Notes: generated by a model from the sequence alone, not told the origin. A stretch of DNA of 64,000 nucleotides from Bacteroidaceae bacterium (GCA_017617635.1 JAFZVW010000051.1:1-64000), one strand, 5' to 3'; shown: positions 1 through 8,506, numbered from the stretch's first letter. Numbers and translations: made by a program.

Positions 1-261
1 ACCTACATCGACCGCTATCATACCATGATAGCCAACGACTCCGTTGTCTTTGTACACGACTCCATTGTGCAGTACAAGTGCAGGACAAAGCACGACAGCA
101 TATACATAAACAAGACCGACACGGTCTTTGTCAGGCGCAATATCGTGAAGACGCGCGAAGTCCCCCGCAAGCGCACATGGTTTGACTGGCTCAGCTATGC
201 AGCACTCGTCTTACTCGCAATAATGTTCGTAAGGAAAGTGAAAAGTGAAGGCTGCGATTGA
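1..261 (+). CDS. 3' end of a phage Rz-like / lysis-accessory type small membrane protein (partial)
   Basis: The reading frame is open from the first base of the window, so the true start lies upstream; an internal ATG at 25 may not be the start. The visible part repeats short Asp-Ser/Asp-Thr plus Val/Ile units (for example HDSIVQY, HDSIYIN, TDTVFV). A basic stretch and one hydrophobic segment (WLSYAALVLLAIMFV) follow, then a short charged tail. This pattern of D-[ST]-[IV] repeats ahead of a C-terminal membrane helix is what I know from Rz-like or holin-adjacent proteins in Bacteroides prophages and conjugative elements. The assignment rests on composition, not on a catalytic motif. It suggests that a mobile element or its remnant lies just left of the window. 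Confidence 0.5.
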   Translation, partial: TYIDRYHTMIANDSVVFVHDSIVQYKCRTKHDSIYINKTDTVFVRRNIVKTREVPRKRTWFDWLSYAALVLLAIMFVRKVKSEGCD

Positions 262-276
262 GCGAGAGGAGAGCTG

Positions 277-339
277 ATGCAGGTAAAGCTGGTGCTGTCG
301 ATTGAGACGAAGGATGTCGTAAAAGATTATTTTTCATAA
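277..339 (+). CDS. Possible 20-codon peptide
   Basis: A short frame begins with ATG 15 bases after the stop of the preceding gene. It is preceded by GAGGAGAG, a better Shine-Dalgarno match than most genes here have. It encodes MQVKLVLSIETKDVVKDYFS and is in the same frame as the upstream gene. It could be a translated peptide or a broken remnant of a longer gene; nothing identifies a function. Confidence 0.2.
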   Translation: MQVKLVLSIETKDVVKDYFS

Positions 340-365
340 ATAACAAAAACAGAAGATAATTGACT

Positions 366-387
366 TTTATTGTTTACGGACAATAAA
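366..387. terminator. Small AT-rich hairpin between convergent genes
   Basis: TTTATTGT pairs with ACAATAAA over eight bases around a six-base loop (TTACGG). It lies between the rightward element remnant and the leftward operon that ends at 452, so it could terminate either transcript. The stem is weak. Otherwise the gap from 340 to 451 shows nothing recognisable. Confidence 0.3.
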
Positions 388-451
388 TTGTTCTATAGAT
401 TGACTCTATTTGGAGGAAACAAATTCGTGGTATCTGATTTCAGGGCGAAGT

Positions 452-742
452 TTATATCATTATTGGCTGTACAATGGTTTCGTCCGGCCATTGGGGCAGG
501 TAAAGCAGGGATTGGGGTGTGCCGCCAATGCCTGACCAGTCGATGCGCTTGACGTAGCTGAAATCCGGTGGACCGAAGTCGAACGAACGGCCGTAGAGCA
601 GTATGGCGTTACGGCTGTGGTCGATTTTCCACAGGCCTCCGCCATAGATGCATTTCTCCCGGTGTGAGAGCAGGTCCTTGTGCAGATAGACATTACCGAA
701 CTTGAGAACGCCGTCCTGGTTTATTATGAATTTCTGATACAT
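452..742 (-). CDS. Conserved-looking small hypothetical protein (96 aa)
   Basis: A small soluble protein with no signal peptide or membrane segment. It is rich in aromatic and Gly/Asp positions (YGGGLWKID, LYGRSFDFGPPDFS). I do not recognise the fold. It starts 12 bases after the AlkZ-related gene and is the last gene of a leftward operon, so it is probably co-translated with that protein. Its composition is ordinary for the region, which supports it as a real gene. Function unknown. Confidence 0.6.
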   Translation of the reverse strand: MYQKFIINQDGVLKFGNVYLHKDLLSHREKCIYGGGLWKIDHSRNAILLYGRSFDFGPPDFSYVKRIDWSGIGGTPQSLLYLPQWPDETIVQPIMI

Positions 743-754
743 GGAACTACTTTT

Positions 755-1423
755 TTATCCTATCATTCTAAGTATTTGTTTTTCTGTTGCTTCGGGCAAT
801 AATGCCTTGAGGTGGTCACAGATGAGTTGGAATGACTCCTGGGGTGTTCTGTTACATTGCAGGGTTTCGCGTCCGAACAGTTCCTCGGGGGTATTGAGCA
901 GGGACCATCCCCAGCCGTACTGGCGGTTGTGTCTGTCGCGGGGATATACAAAGTCCTGGGTAACGATGTATGTCGCCATTTCGAGGCGTGTGAGGTATGA
1001 GTCGAATTTGCTGCGCATCCTGGGTCCGTTGAAGCCGCAGGCAGCCCTGAGTTCACGTGTAATCAGGCTTCCTGTCATCCGCAGGGTGTCGAGTATGGCG
1101 CCTTCGATTGTGTCGTCGGCAGGGTAGGGGTACTTGCTGCGCCTGTAGTTGCAGAAGTCTGCAATCCACTGACGGCTGATGAATCCTGCCTTGCGGTTGA
1201 AGACCTTGCCGTACAGGCAGCCGGTCTCCTTGACAATCTCGCCTTTCCATTGCCACAGGGGCCATACGAAACCCTCGTCGGGATCTGTATAATAACGGCA
1301 TTCCTCGGCAACGATGTCCTCGGCAGCATAGCCGGGTATGCCGCTGTCAAGCAGGGGAAGGAACCCGACCTGGTTGACGAGATCCATCATCTGTGCGCTT
1401 GTATGGATTACGGGAAACTGCAT
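755..1423 (-). CDS. AlkZ/YcaQ-related winged-helix protein
   Basis: 222 residues that resemble the AlkZ-related proteins of Bacteroidota: an Arg/Trp-rich central region, a helical segment with RELRAACGF, and a C-terminal RYGW-like stretch (NRQYGWGWSLL). True AlkZ/YcaQ enzymes are DNA glycosylases of about 370-400 residues that unhook interstrand crosslinks. This protein is much shorter, and I cannot point to the catalytic QxQ/QxD motif, so enzymatic activity is uncertain. It directly abuts the nitroreductase gene: its ATG follows that gene's stop codon with no gap. DNA repair or a DNA-binding role is inferred from the family only. Confidence 0.55.
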   Translation of the reverse strand: MQFPVIHTSAQMMDLVNQVGFLPLLDSGIPGYAAEDIVAEECRYYTDPDEGFVWPLWQWKGEIVKETGCLYGKVFNRKAGFISRQWIADFCNYRRSKYPYPADDTIEGAILDTLRMTGSLITRELRAACGFNGPRMRSKFDSYLTRLEMATYIVTQDFVYPRDRHNRQYGWGWSLLNTPEELFGRETLQCNRTPQESFQLICDHLKALLPEATEKQILRMIG

Positions 1424-1978
1424 CTACTGCTCGATATACTGTATCATGTCGTTGCGACGGGGCTTAGCCGGTTTCTCCTGATCGGGATAGCCGAGGGCTA
1501 TGCAGAAGAAGAGTTCGTGCCCCTTGCTGAAATTGAGTTTGTCCAGGCATGGCTTGGCAGAGGGGCTGGATTTGAGCCAGCGGGCTGAACTGCCCAGGCA
1601 GCAGCTGCCAATGCCCAAGGACTGTGCGCTGAGCATGATGTTCTGTGCAAGCAGGCCGCAGTCGACGCTGGATAGTTCGTAGCGGTCGCTCTTGGCAATA
1701 AAGAGTACCGTGGGTGCGTCGACGAAGATGTTCTTGAAACCATCGCGCTGTGCAACCTCGGGGTTGTCATGCACTACGGCTGCGGTAAAGCTGTCAAGCA
1801 GCCGGGGGTTGTCTATAACCCTGATCTCGTATGCCTGCCAGTTCATGCCGTTAGGTGCGTTGATGCCGCAGTTGAGTATGCGTTGAAGTGTTTTCCTGTC
1901 GACGGGCTGGTCCTTGTACTTGCGGATGCTGCGCCGCTGCATGATGATTTTCTCTAAAACGTCTGCCTGGTTGGTCAT
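1424..1978 (-). CDS. Nitroreductase-family FMN oxidoreductase
   Basis: 184 residues, typical for a compact nitroreductase. Family hallmarks are the N-terminal RRSIRKY motif (FMN phosphate contact), APNGMNWQ (flavin and substrate pocket), and a GIGSCCLG segment late in the domain. Members use NAD(P)H and bound FMN to reduce nitro groups, quinones or enones, usually as dimers in the cytoplasm. It follows the secreted-protein gene by 21 bases and adjoins the AlkZ-related gene. The combination suggests a reactive-compound or DNA-damage theme, but the natural substrate cannot be read from the sequence. Confidence 0.88.
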   Translation of the reverse strand: MTNQADVLEKIIMQRRSIRKYKDQPVDRKTLQRILNCGINAPNGMNWQAYEIRVIDNPRLLDSFTAAVVHDNPEVAQRDGFKNIFVDAPTVLFIAKSDRYELSSVDCGLLAQNIMLSAQSLGIGSCCLGSSARWLKSSPSAKPCLDKLNFSKGHELFFCIALGYPDQEKPAKPRRNDMIQYIEQ

Positions 1979-1999
1979 GCTGTTCTATATATTATAAGG

Positions 2000-2512
2000 T
2001 TATTTTACGGTAAATGGAAATACTGTCCAGTCACCCAGTTCTCCTATGGGACGGGCGGTAATCCAGGTGAATATGTATTCGCCTGGCTGCAGGTCGTTGA
2101 GGGGTGTTATGCGGAATGCTTCGTCGCCGCTTGCCTCGATACGGAAGTTGTTGAGGTCCACGAAGATACATTTGTTATCGTGAACGTTTGGTTTAGGTAT
2201 GCTGCGGTACTCGCGGCGTGTCTTGAGTCGGATGAGTACAAGGTCGCTGAGCAACAGGGAATCGGTGTCGACGATAAAGCTGGGGCGGGGTGTGTCGCAG
2301 TATTGTCGGGACTTGGCTCCCCACAGGTAGCGGTTAATCTTGCTCTTGAGCTGTATGTCGACGATTTTCCATCCGGGTTTCAGTTCGCTTTGTGTCAGCT
2401 GTGACTCGATCTGTACAGGTGACGGTCGGTTGTCGAGATATATCGTCTGTGCATGCGTAACGGTGGCTGCAAAGGCGGCTGCAAGACTGATGATTATGGT
2501 TTTTGCTTTCAT
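2000..2512 (-). CDS. Secreted hypothetical protein (170 aa)
   Basis: An N-terminal signal peptide (MKAKTIIISLAAAFAATVTHA, cleavage likely after THA) precedes about 150 residues that look beta-rich. The C-terminal part (GEYIFTWITARP, WTVFPFTVK) resembles an immunoglobulin-like strand pattern. No Cys lipobox is present, so it is probably periplasmic or secreted. It is the first gene of the leftward operon with the nitroreductase. A TAACTTTG sequence on the minus strand at 2528-2521, just upstream, could be its promoter -7 box. No family recognised. Confidence 0.65.
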   Translation of the reverse strand: MKAKTIIISLAAAFAATVTHAQTIYLDNRPSPVQIESQLTQSELKPGWKIVDIQLKSKINRYLWGAKSRQYCDTPRPSFIVDTDSLLLSDLVLIRLKTRREYRSIPKPNVHDNKCIFVDLNNFRIEASGDEAFRITPLNDLQPGEYIFTWITARPIGELGDWTVFPFTVK

Positions 2513-2558
2513 AATGGATACAAAGTTAAGAAAATTGCTCAGGTTTGTGGCCGTTGGC

Positions 2559-2589
2559 TTTGTGTTTTAGTTTTTTTTAATTATTTTTG
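2559..2589 (+). promoter_or_regulatory. Bacteroidota-type promoter for nhaD
   Basis: TTTG at 2559-2562, a 19-base spacer, then TATTTTTG at 2582-2589. This matches the Bacteroidota sigma-70 pattern (-33 TTTG, -7 TAnnTTTG). It lies about 40 bases before the GTG start at 2631. Confidence 0.6.
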
Positions 2590-2630
2590 CGCTGTTATAT
2601 GTCTAACCGTATTATAAATATAGTAGTAAA

Positions 2631-4046
2631 GTGACTCTTGCCATTGTTATAGTTATCCTGATTGGCTATTTGTTTATTGCCAGCGAGCATCTGACGCATG
2701 TGAACAAGGCCCTGGTGGCCGTTTTCTGTGCTTCTGTGGGTTGGGTGCTGTTTATCAGTTCGGGCACCTCGATGATTGATGTGCTGCATGCTCAGGAGTT
2801 CCGTGATTTCCTGGCAGGTGAACCCTACAGCCTGTATAAGAGCAAGGTGTTCATTGCCGACAGGATTTTCCTGCGATACGTTGGCGAGGTGGGTGCACTG
2901 GTGCTGTATCTGCTGGCTACGATGAACATAGTGCAGGTGCTGCTTAACAACGAGTGTTTCTGGTTTATTGAGAAATGGCTGCGCAGCCGTAACACCAATG
3001 TGGTGGTATGGGTTGCCGTGCTGGTGACGTTTGCCATGAGTACCTGTATCGATACGCTTACGCTGACGGTAATGATGCTGATGGTACTGAGGCGCCTGCT
3101 GCGTAACAGTAAGCAAAGGATGTACGTTGGTGCTGCCATAGTGATTGCTGCGAATGCGGGCGGTTGCTGGACGGTAATTGGTGACGTGACGGGCTTGATG
3201 GTGTGGACAAGCAAGGCTGTGGCTGCAACGAACTTCAGCCTGATGCTGCTTTTGCCTGCCATGGTTGCCACGGTTGTCCCGGTTGCGCTGATATGCAGGA
3301 AACTGCCCGAGCATCTGGATCTGGAACGTCCTGCGTTTATGTTCCGCGGTGACGACAGTGTACTGAAGATTTGGCAGCGACTGTTGCTGTTGGTATTCGG
3401 TATCGGTGGCCTGTGGTTTATCCCGTCGTTCCACCGCATAACGCTTCTGCCTCCGTTCCTGGGTGCATTGTGCTGTCTGGGTGTGGTATGGGTGCTGAAC
3501 GAGATTATCAACAAGCGCAGGATAGGTACAGAGCAGCCGCTGAACATTACGTCGGGGCGTACACTGCAGTACGAGTGCATACAGGCAGTAATGTACTGCG
3601 TGGGTGTTTGCCTTTGCGTGGACGTACTGATTGAGTGCGGTGCGCTGCACTATGCATCGGCTTTGTGTGACAAGTATCTGCATAGCATATACCTGATAAG
3701 TCTGCTGTTGGGATTCATAAGCAGTGTCATGGACAATATCGCGCTTGTGCTGACCAGTATGAATATGTATAGTGTGCTGGAGCCTGATATGGTGAAGGCT
3801 GAATATATGAATGCCTTCCTGGTGAACGGTGAGTACTGGCATCTGATTATGCTGAGCGTGAGTGTAGGCGGCTGCCTGCTGCCTATTGGCAGTGTTGCCG
3901 GCTTGGCGCTGATGAAGAGCGAGGGTGTGACGGTATGGTGGTATCTGCGCAGGATTACTTTCTTTGTCCTGATTGGCTGGATATGCTCGCTGGGAACATA
4001 CTTCCTTGTTGACGCTTTCCTGCGTACTTGGTTCCCTAATTTCTGA
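2631..4046 (+). CDS. nhaD: Sodium/proton antiporter, NhaD family
   Basis: 471 residues with about a dozen hydrophobic segments. It matches NhaD of the ion-transporter superfamily: an N-terminal helix followed by SEHLTHVNKA, conserved membrane acidic/polar segments (MSTCIDTLTLTVMM, SSVMDNIALVLT) and GGCLLPIGSVAG near the C terminus. It should exchange Na+ (or Li+) for H+ across the inner membrane. The start is GTG; the frame is closed by a TAA at 2604 and no ATG lies between. The DEAD-box gene follows after 11 bases, so nhaD, the helicase and ettA probably form one transcript from the promoter at 2559. Confidence 0.88.
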   Translation: MTLAIVIVILIGYLFIASEHLTHVNKALVAVFCASVGWVLFISSGTSMIDVLHAQEFRDFLAGEPYSLYKSKVFIADRIFLRYVGEVGALVLYLLATMNIVQVLLNNECFWFIEKWLRSRNTNVVVWVAVLVTFAMSTCIDTLTLTVMMLMVLRRLLRNSKQRMYVGAAIVIAANAGGCWTVIGDVTGLMVWTSKAVAATNFSLMLLLPAMVATVVPVALICRKLPEHLDLERPAFMFRGDDSVLKIWQRLLLLVFGIGGLWFIPSFHRITLLPPFLGALCCLGVVWVLNEIINKRRIGTEQPLNITSGRTLQYECIQAVMYCVGVCLCVDVLIECGALHYASALCDKYLHSIYLISLLLGFISSVMDNIALVLTSMNMYSVLEPDMVKAEYMNAFLVNGEYWHLIMLSVSVGGCLLPIGSVAGLALMKSEGVTVWWYLRRITFFVLIGWICSLGTYFLVDAFLRTWFPNF

Positions 4047-4057
4047 TTGCTGAAGGG

Positions 4058-5377
4058 GTGATAGGTTACGATTTGTCCCGGCTGGGCATCGGGTCTCTGA
4101 ATGCCATGCAGGAGGAGATGCTGTCCTCGTGCCGCAGGTATGATAATGTAGTTTTGCTGAGTCCTACGGGAAGCGGCAAGACTCTGGCGTATCTGCTGGC
4201 TCTTTCTGTGGGGAAGGATATCCAAGCCGGAGGCGGGGCTTTTCCGTCTGTACTGATTCTTGTCCCCAGCCGTGAGCTGGCTGTTCAGACAAGGGATGTG
4301 GCAACAAAACTGTACCATAACCTGAAGGTCTTTGCCTGTTATGGCGGACGTGCTGCGATGGAGGAACACAGGGTGATACGCGAGATGCATCCGGACATAA
4401 TTGTCGGAACGCCTGGCAGGGTGCTTGACCATATCGGGAAGGACAACTTTGCAACAGACGGCATAGGGATGCTTGTCATCGATGAGTTTGACAAATCGCT
4501 GGAGCTGGGATTCCGCAAGCAGATGCAGGACATTCTGATTATGCTTCCCAATGTGCGGAGGCGTATTTTGCTGAGTGCAACGGACAGTGCTGACATTCCG
4601 TCTTTCGTAGGCATTGACAATGTACACAAACTGGATTTCACTGGTGGCGATGACTATGAGGGACGTATCAGGCAGTGGGTTGTAAGGAGTCCGCAGAAGG
4701 ACAAGTTGCGTACATTGTCGGATTTGCTGTGCTGTCACGCTCAGGAGACGAGCATGGTGTTCCTGGGTTTCAGGGATGCCGTAGGCCGTGTGGCTGACTG
4801 GCTGAGCGGAATGGGTTTCACGGTAAGTGCCTTTCATGGCGGCATGGAGCAGAAGGACCGCGAGAGGGCTTTGTTCAAGTTCGAGTGCGGTGCTGCAAAC
4901 ATACTGGTGTGTACTGACTTGGCTGGCAGGGGTCTGGATATTGCTGGTGTTGACAATATAATCCACTATCATCTGCCTGTGAATAAGGAGACGCTGGTAC
5001 ACCGTAACGGACGTACGGCACGTTGGGACAAGGAGGGAAATTCGTTCCTGATAACAGGTCCTGAGGAGACTGTGCCCGATTTTGTGGGTGATGACCGGGA
5101 GGAGGTTGTCCTGCCGGGGCGTGTTGCCGTCCCTGCCAAGTCACGCTGGGAGGTCCTGTACATCGGACGCGGCAAGAAGGACAAGGTGAACAAGGTTGAC
5201 GTTGTGGGATTCCTGAGCAAGATCGGTGGCTTGCAGCGTGAGCAGCTGGGAATGGTAAGGGTTTTCCCGTCGTGGAGCTTTGCAGCGGTTGAGCGCAGGG
5301 CTGTCAGGGATGTGCTGAACAAGGTCAGGGGACAGAAGATAAAGGGACAGAAAACGATAATCGAACCAATAAAATAA
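4058..5377 (+). CDS. DEAD-box-like RNA helicase with a DEFD motif II
   Basis: 439 residues with the superfamily 2 helicase motifs in order: motif I SPTGSGKT, Ia PSRELAVQ, Ib TPGR, motif II DEFD in place of DEAD, motif III SAT, and motif VI HRNGRTAR. The Q-motif region is reduced (LNAMQ). A C-terminal stretch of about 90 residues after the helicase core has KKDKVNKVDVVGFLSK and resembles the RNA-binding tail seen on DbpA-like helicases. An RNA-remodelling role in ribosome assembly is inferred from the family and from its position next to ettA. The start is GTG, 12 bases after the nhaD stop codon. Confidence 0.85.
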   Translation: MIGYDLSRLGIGSLNAMQEEMLSSCRRYDNVVLLSPTGSGKTLAYLLALSVGKDIQAGGGAFPSVLILVPSRELAVQTRDVATKLYHNLKVFACYGGRAAMEEHRVIREMHPDIIVGTPGRVLDHIGKDNFATDGIGMLVIDEFDKSLELGFRKQMQDILIMLPNVRRRILLSATDSADIPSFVGIDNVHKLDFTGGDDYEGRIRQWVVRSPQKDKLRTLSDLLCCHAQETSMVFLGFRDAVGRVADWLSGMGFTVSAFHGGMEQKDRERALFKFECGAANILVCTDLAGRGLDIAGVDNIIHYHLPVNKETLVHRNGRTARWDKEGNSFLITGPEETVPDFVGDDREEVVLPGRVAVPAKSRWEVLYIGRGKKDKVNKVDVVGFLSKIGGLQREQLGMVRVFPSWSFAAVERRAVRDVLNKVRGQKIKGQKTIIEPIK

Positions 5378-5383
5378 TGATAT

Positions 5384-7078
5384 ATGGCTACAGTGGATGA
5401 CAAGAAGGTTATCTTCTCGATGGTGGGCGTAAGCAAGACGATTACGCAGAACCAGAAACAGGTTTTGAAGAATATTTATCTGAGTTTCTTCTACGGAGCT
5501 AAGATAGGCATCATAGGTCTGAACGGTGCCGGTAAGTCTACGCTGATGAAGATTATCGCAGGGTTTGAGCAACCTACGCAGGGCGATGTAGTATGGAGTC
5601 CCGGATACAGCGTTGGCTATCTGGAGCAGGATCCCCACCTGGACGATGACAAGACGGTGATTGAGGTTGTGCGTGAAGGTGCTCAGCATATAGTGGATGC
5701 CCTGGACGAGTACAACAGGATTAACGAGAACCTGGCTTTGCCTGAGTATTACGAGGATGCTGACAAGATGCAGAAGTGTTTTGACCGTCTGGCGGAGCTT
5801 CAGGATGTGATTGATGCTACGGATGCATGGAACCTGGACAGCCGTCTGGAACGTGCTATGTCGGCATTGCGCTGTCCGCCTGCTGACCAGAAGTGCGGCA
5901 TACTGTCCGGAGGTGAACGCCGTCGTGTGGCTCTTTGCCGCCTGTTGCTGCAGAAGCCTGACGTTCTGTTGCTGGATGAGCCTACGAACCATCTGGATGC
6001 TGAGAGTATCGACTGGCTGGAGCAGCATCTGCAGCAGTACGAGGGTACTGTCATCTGTGTAACGCATGACCGCTATTTCCTGGACGACGTGGCAGGGTGG
6101 ATTCTGGAACTGGACCGTGGCGAGGGTATCCCCTGGCAGGGCAACTACAGCAGTTGGCTGGAGCAGAAGACGAAGCGCATGGAACAGGAGGAGAAGGTTG
6201 CAAGCAAGCGCCGCAAGACCCTGGAACGCGAGTTGGAGTGGGTGCGTATGGCTCCAAAAGCCCGTCAGGCCAAGGGCAAGGCCCGTCTGAAGTCGTACGA
6301 GAGCATGCTGAACGAGGAGCAGAAGCAGCGTGAGGAGCGTCTGGAGATCTATATTCCTAACGGTCCGCGTCTGGGTAATAAGGTCATAGAGGCCAAGGGT
6401 GTCTGCAAGTCGTTTGGCGACAAGGTTCTGATCAGGAACCTGGACTTTATGCTTCCGCCTAACGGTATTGTGGGTGTGATAGGTCCCAACGGTGCAGGTA
6501 AGACGACGCTGTTCCGCATGATAATGGGTCTTGAAAAGCCCGATGCAGGTACCTTCGAGGTTGGCGAAACGGTTAAGATTGCATACGTTGACCAAAGCCA
6601 CAAGGACATAAAGGCTGACGAGAGTGTATTCCAGGTTGTGAGCCAGGGTGCCGAACTGATACGCATGGGCGGGCGTGACATAAATACCCGTGCATATCTG
6701 AGCCGTTTCAACTTCACCGGTGCCGACCAGGAGAAGAAGTGCGGTGTGCTGAGCGGCGGTGAGCGTAACCGCCTGCATCTGGCAATTGCGCTGAAGGAGG
6801 AAGGCAATGTGCTGCTTCTGGACGAGCCGACGAATGATATTGACGTGAATACCCTACGTGCTTTGGAGGAAGGTCTTGAGGCGTTTGCCGGCTGTGCTGT
6901 GGTAATCAGTCACGACCGTTGGTTCCTGGACCGTATATGTACGCATATCCTGGCGTATGAGGGTGATGGTGAGGTTTACTGGTTCGAGGGCTCGTACAGC
7001 GACTATGAACTGAACAAGTGCAAGCGCCTGGGCATTGAGGAGCCTAAGCGCATACGTTATAGGAAACTGGAGGAATAG
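5384..7078 (+). CDS. ettA: Energy-dependent translational throttle protein EttA (ABC-F ATPase)
   Basis: 564 residues with two ABC ATPase domains and no membrane segments. Domain 1 has GLNGAGKST, LSGGERRR and DEPTNHLD. Domain 2 has GPNGAGKTT, LSGGERNR and DEPTNDID. Between them lies a basic charged linker around residues 245-320 (ABC-F arm and linker). EttA binds the ribosomal E site and gates the first elongation step according to ATP/ADP. Length and overall match are normal for the family. It follows the helicase by 6 bases and ends 3 bases before the convergent menA, with no room for a separate terminator. Confidence 0.95.
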   Translation: MATVDDKKVIFSMVGVSKTITQNQKQVLKNIYLSFFYGAKIGIIGLNGAGKSTLMKIIAGFEQPTQGDVVWSPGYSVGYLEQDPHLDDDKTVIEVVREGAQHIVDALDEYNRINENLALPEYYEDADKMQKCFDRLAELQDVIDATDAWNLDSRLERAMSALRCPPADQKCGILSGGERRRVALCRLLLQKPDVLLLDEPTNHLDAESIDWLEQHLQQYEGTVICVTHDRYFLDDVAGWILELDRGEGIPWQGNYSSWLEQKTKRMEQEEKVASKRRKTLERELEWVRMAPKARQAKGKARLKSYESMLNEEQKQREERLEIYIPNGPRLGNKVIEAKGVCKSFGDKVLIRNLDFMLPPNGIVGVIGPNGAGKTTLFRMIMGLEKPDAGTFEVGETVKIAYVDQSHKDIKADESVFQVVSQGAELIRMGGRDINTRAYLSRFNFTGADQEKKCGVLSGGERNRLHLAIALKEEGNVLLLDEPTNDIDVNTLRALEEGLEAFAGCAVVISHDRWFLDRICTHILAYEGDGEVYWFEGSYSDYELNKCKRLGIEEPKRIRYRKLEE

Positions 7079-7081
7079 GTT

Positions 7082-7987
7082 CTACTGAACTACAAGGCTG
7101 ATGGAAATCATCAGCGCAAAGAGGAATATGGAAAGGGCAGTCATGGCGAGTACGCCGTTGAGTGCCTTTCCTCTTTTTATGCGTATCATTCGTGCAACGC
7201 AGTGGAAATGCAGTGGAAGGAATGCAAGTACCGGCAGCATGTGGGTGTTGAGGGTGACGTCGAAGAGGTCGCCGTTAAGTGTGATGCTGACGGTGACGAG
7301 GTAGGTGGAAATGATGCCTATCAGGAAATACAGCCACAGTGCAGCCTTGGGACCTATGATGGTTACGAGCGTTATCTTGCCGTGCATGGCGTCGGTATAG
7401 CGGTCACGGAAATTGTTGACAATCAGCAGGCAGTCGGCAACGAGCCCCTGTGCGAGCGCCAGCATCCATACTTGCATGGTGAGCTGTCCTGTCTGTATAT
7501 AATATGTACAGGATACGGGTATAAGCCCGAAGAACATTACTACAAGTATGTCGCCCATGGCAATGCGCGAGAAGAGGGTGGTGTAGAGGAAGGTGAACAG
7601 GATGCATGCTGCGCCAATCAGGATGCAGTACATATCCGTATAGAAGAGCAGGGGAAGTCCTACAAGTGCCGACAATACAGTGGTGATAAGAATGCCCCTG
7701 CGCATTGACGGAAGGGAAATCCATCCTTGCGAGCAGGCGCGTTCGGGCCCCAGCCGGTCCTCGTGGTCAACGCCTTTGAGACAATCGTAGTAGTCGTTGA
7801 TGAAGTTGGCGTCAATCTGCATGAATATAGCAAACAGTGCGCATAGCAATGCCGGAAGCACGTTGATTGTGCGTGTATCGTTCCATGTGGCTGCAAGGGC
7901 AATCATGACAGGTGCAAGGGCACATGTCAGTGTCTTGGGTCTTGCTGCCAGTATCCAGGACTGCAGGGCTGAGGGTTTGTCGTTCAT
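7082..7987 (-). CDS. menA: 1,4-dihydroxy-2-naphthoate polyprenyltransferase (UbiA family)
   Basis: About 301 residues with eight or nine membrane helices and the two Asp-rich motifs of UbiA prenyltransferases: NDYYDCLKGVDHEDR and, later, NNFRDRYTDAMHGK. MenA attaches the polyprenyl chain to 1,4-dihydroxy-2-naphthoate in the inner membrane, making demethylmenaquinone for anaerobic respiration. I chose the ATG at 7987 (MNDKPSALQSW). An upstream in-frame ATG at 8035 would add 16 basic, unconserved residues and overlap the previous gene. It lies 23 bases behind the LTxxQ protein gene and probably shares its promoter. Confidence 0.93.
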   Translation of the reverse strand: MNDKPSALQSWILAARPKTLTCALAPVMIALAATWNDTRTINVLPALLCALFAIFMQIDANFINDYYDCLKGVDHEDRLGPERACSQGWISLPSMRRGILITTVLSALVGLPLLFYTDMYCILIGAACILFTFLYTTLFSRIAMGDILVVMFFGLIPVSCTYYIQTGQLTMQVWMLALAQGLVADCLLIVNNFRDRYTDAMHGKITLVTIIGPKAALWLYFLIGIISTYLVTVSITLNGDLFDVTLNTHMLPVLAFLPLHFHCVARMIRIKRGKALNGVLAMTALSIFLFALMISISLVVQ

Positions 7988-8010
7988 GCTCTTGTGCAAG
8001 TGTTTATGTA

Positions 8011-8406
8011 TTACTTTACCTTGTCGTCGCTGCACTTGATAATCTCGCGTGCCTTGACGCTTCCGACAAGTGCCTTGAACTTGGAATAGTATGTGCGGCG
8101 TATGCTGAGCTCCTTCTCGTCCTTGTTAAACTTGCTTGTCATGATTTCCTCGGCCTGCGAGGGTGTGAGCTTGCCAGCCTGGTCGGCAGCGCGGTATTTG
8201 TCCTTAACGGTGTCGTGGCGTTTCTTGTTGGCGCTTATTTCCTCGAGAAATGCTTCGAGTACGGGAAGGACCTTGGTCTTCTGTTCAGAGGTGAGTTTTG
8301 TCTGCTTGATGATGTATGCCTTGCGGGCCTCGCGCTTGGCACCTGCCTGTATGTTTGTTGTAATACAGAAGGTCAGCAAGAGCGCCATCAGTATGATTTT
8401 CTTCAT
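8011..8406 (-). CDS. Periplasmic LTxxQ-motif protein (Spy/CpxP-like)
   Basis: 131 residues: a signal peptide (about residues 1-21, MKKIILMALLLTFCITTNIQA) followed by a highly charged, helical mature part. Two LTxxQ motifs are visible, LTSEQ at about 38-42 and LTPSQ at about 80-84. That spacing is typical of the Spy/CpxP fold, whose members act as periplasmic chaperones or envelope-stress sensors. Sequence similarity beyond these motifs is weak, so chaperone activity is inference. It is the first gene of a two-gene leftward unit with menA, driven by a strong promoter at 8493-8462 that is divergent from dnaB. Confidence 0.7.
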   Translation of the reverse strand: MKKIILMALLLTFCITTNIQAGAKREARKAYIIKQTKLTSEQKTKVLPVLEAFLEEISANKKRHDTVKDKYRAADQAGKLTPSQAEEIMTSKFNKDEKELSIRRTYYSKFKALVGSVKAREIIKCSDDKVK

Positions 8407-8461
8407 GGAGTAATTTAATGATTTAATTATTTGATATTTTTATATTTTTAATCTTTGGCCA

Positions 8462-8493
8462 CAAAGATAGATGTTTTTCACTTATGTTCCAAA
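8462..8493 (-). promoter_or_regulatory. Promoter for the LTxxQ gene and menA
   Basis: On the minus strand, TTTG (8493-8490), a 20-base spacer and TATCTTTG (8469-8462): a perfect match to the Bacteroidota consensus. Back to back with the dnaB promoter. Confidence 0.75.
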
Positions 8494-8506
8494 TTATTTA
8501 AATTTC

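Noticed and set aside
2595..5002. Two long minus-strand frames opposite nhaD and the helicase
   Set aside because: His/Gln-rich translations with no recognisable motif; the + strand genes carry full family signatures and a good promoter.
5141..6778. A long open frame on the minus strand opposite ettA (545 codons)
   Set aside because: It lies wholly opposite a well-conserved ABC-F gene, has a Leu/Thr/Gln-rich composition without any domain, and mirrors the codon bias of ettA. Similar shadows oppose nhaD (2595-3842), the DEAD-box gene (3650-5002), the Gate gene (56240-57406) and ugd (59775-61001).
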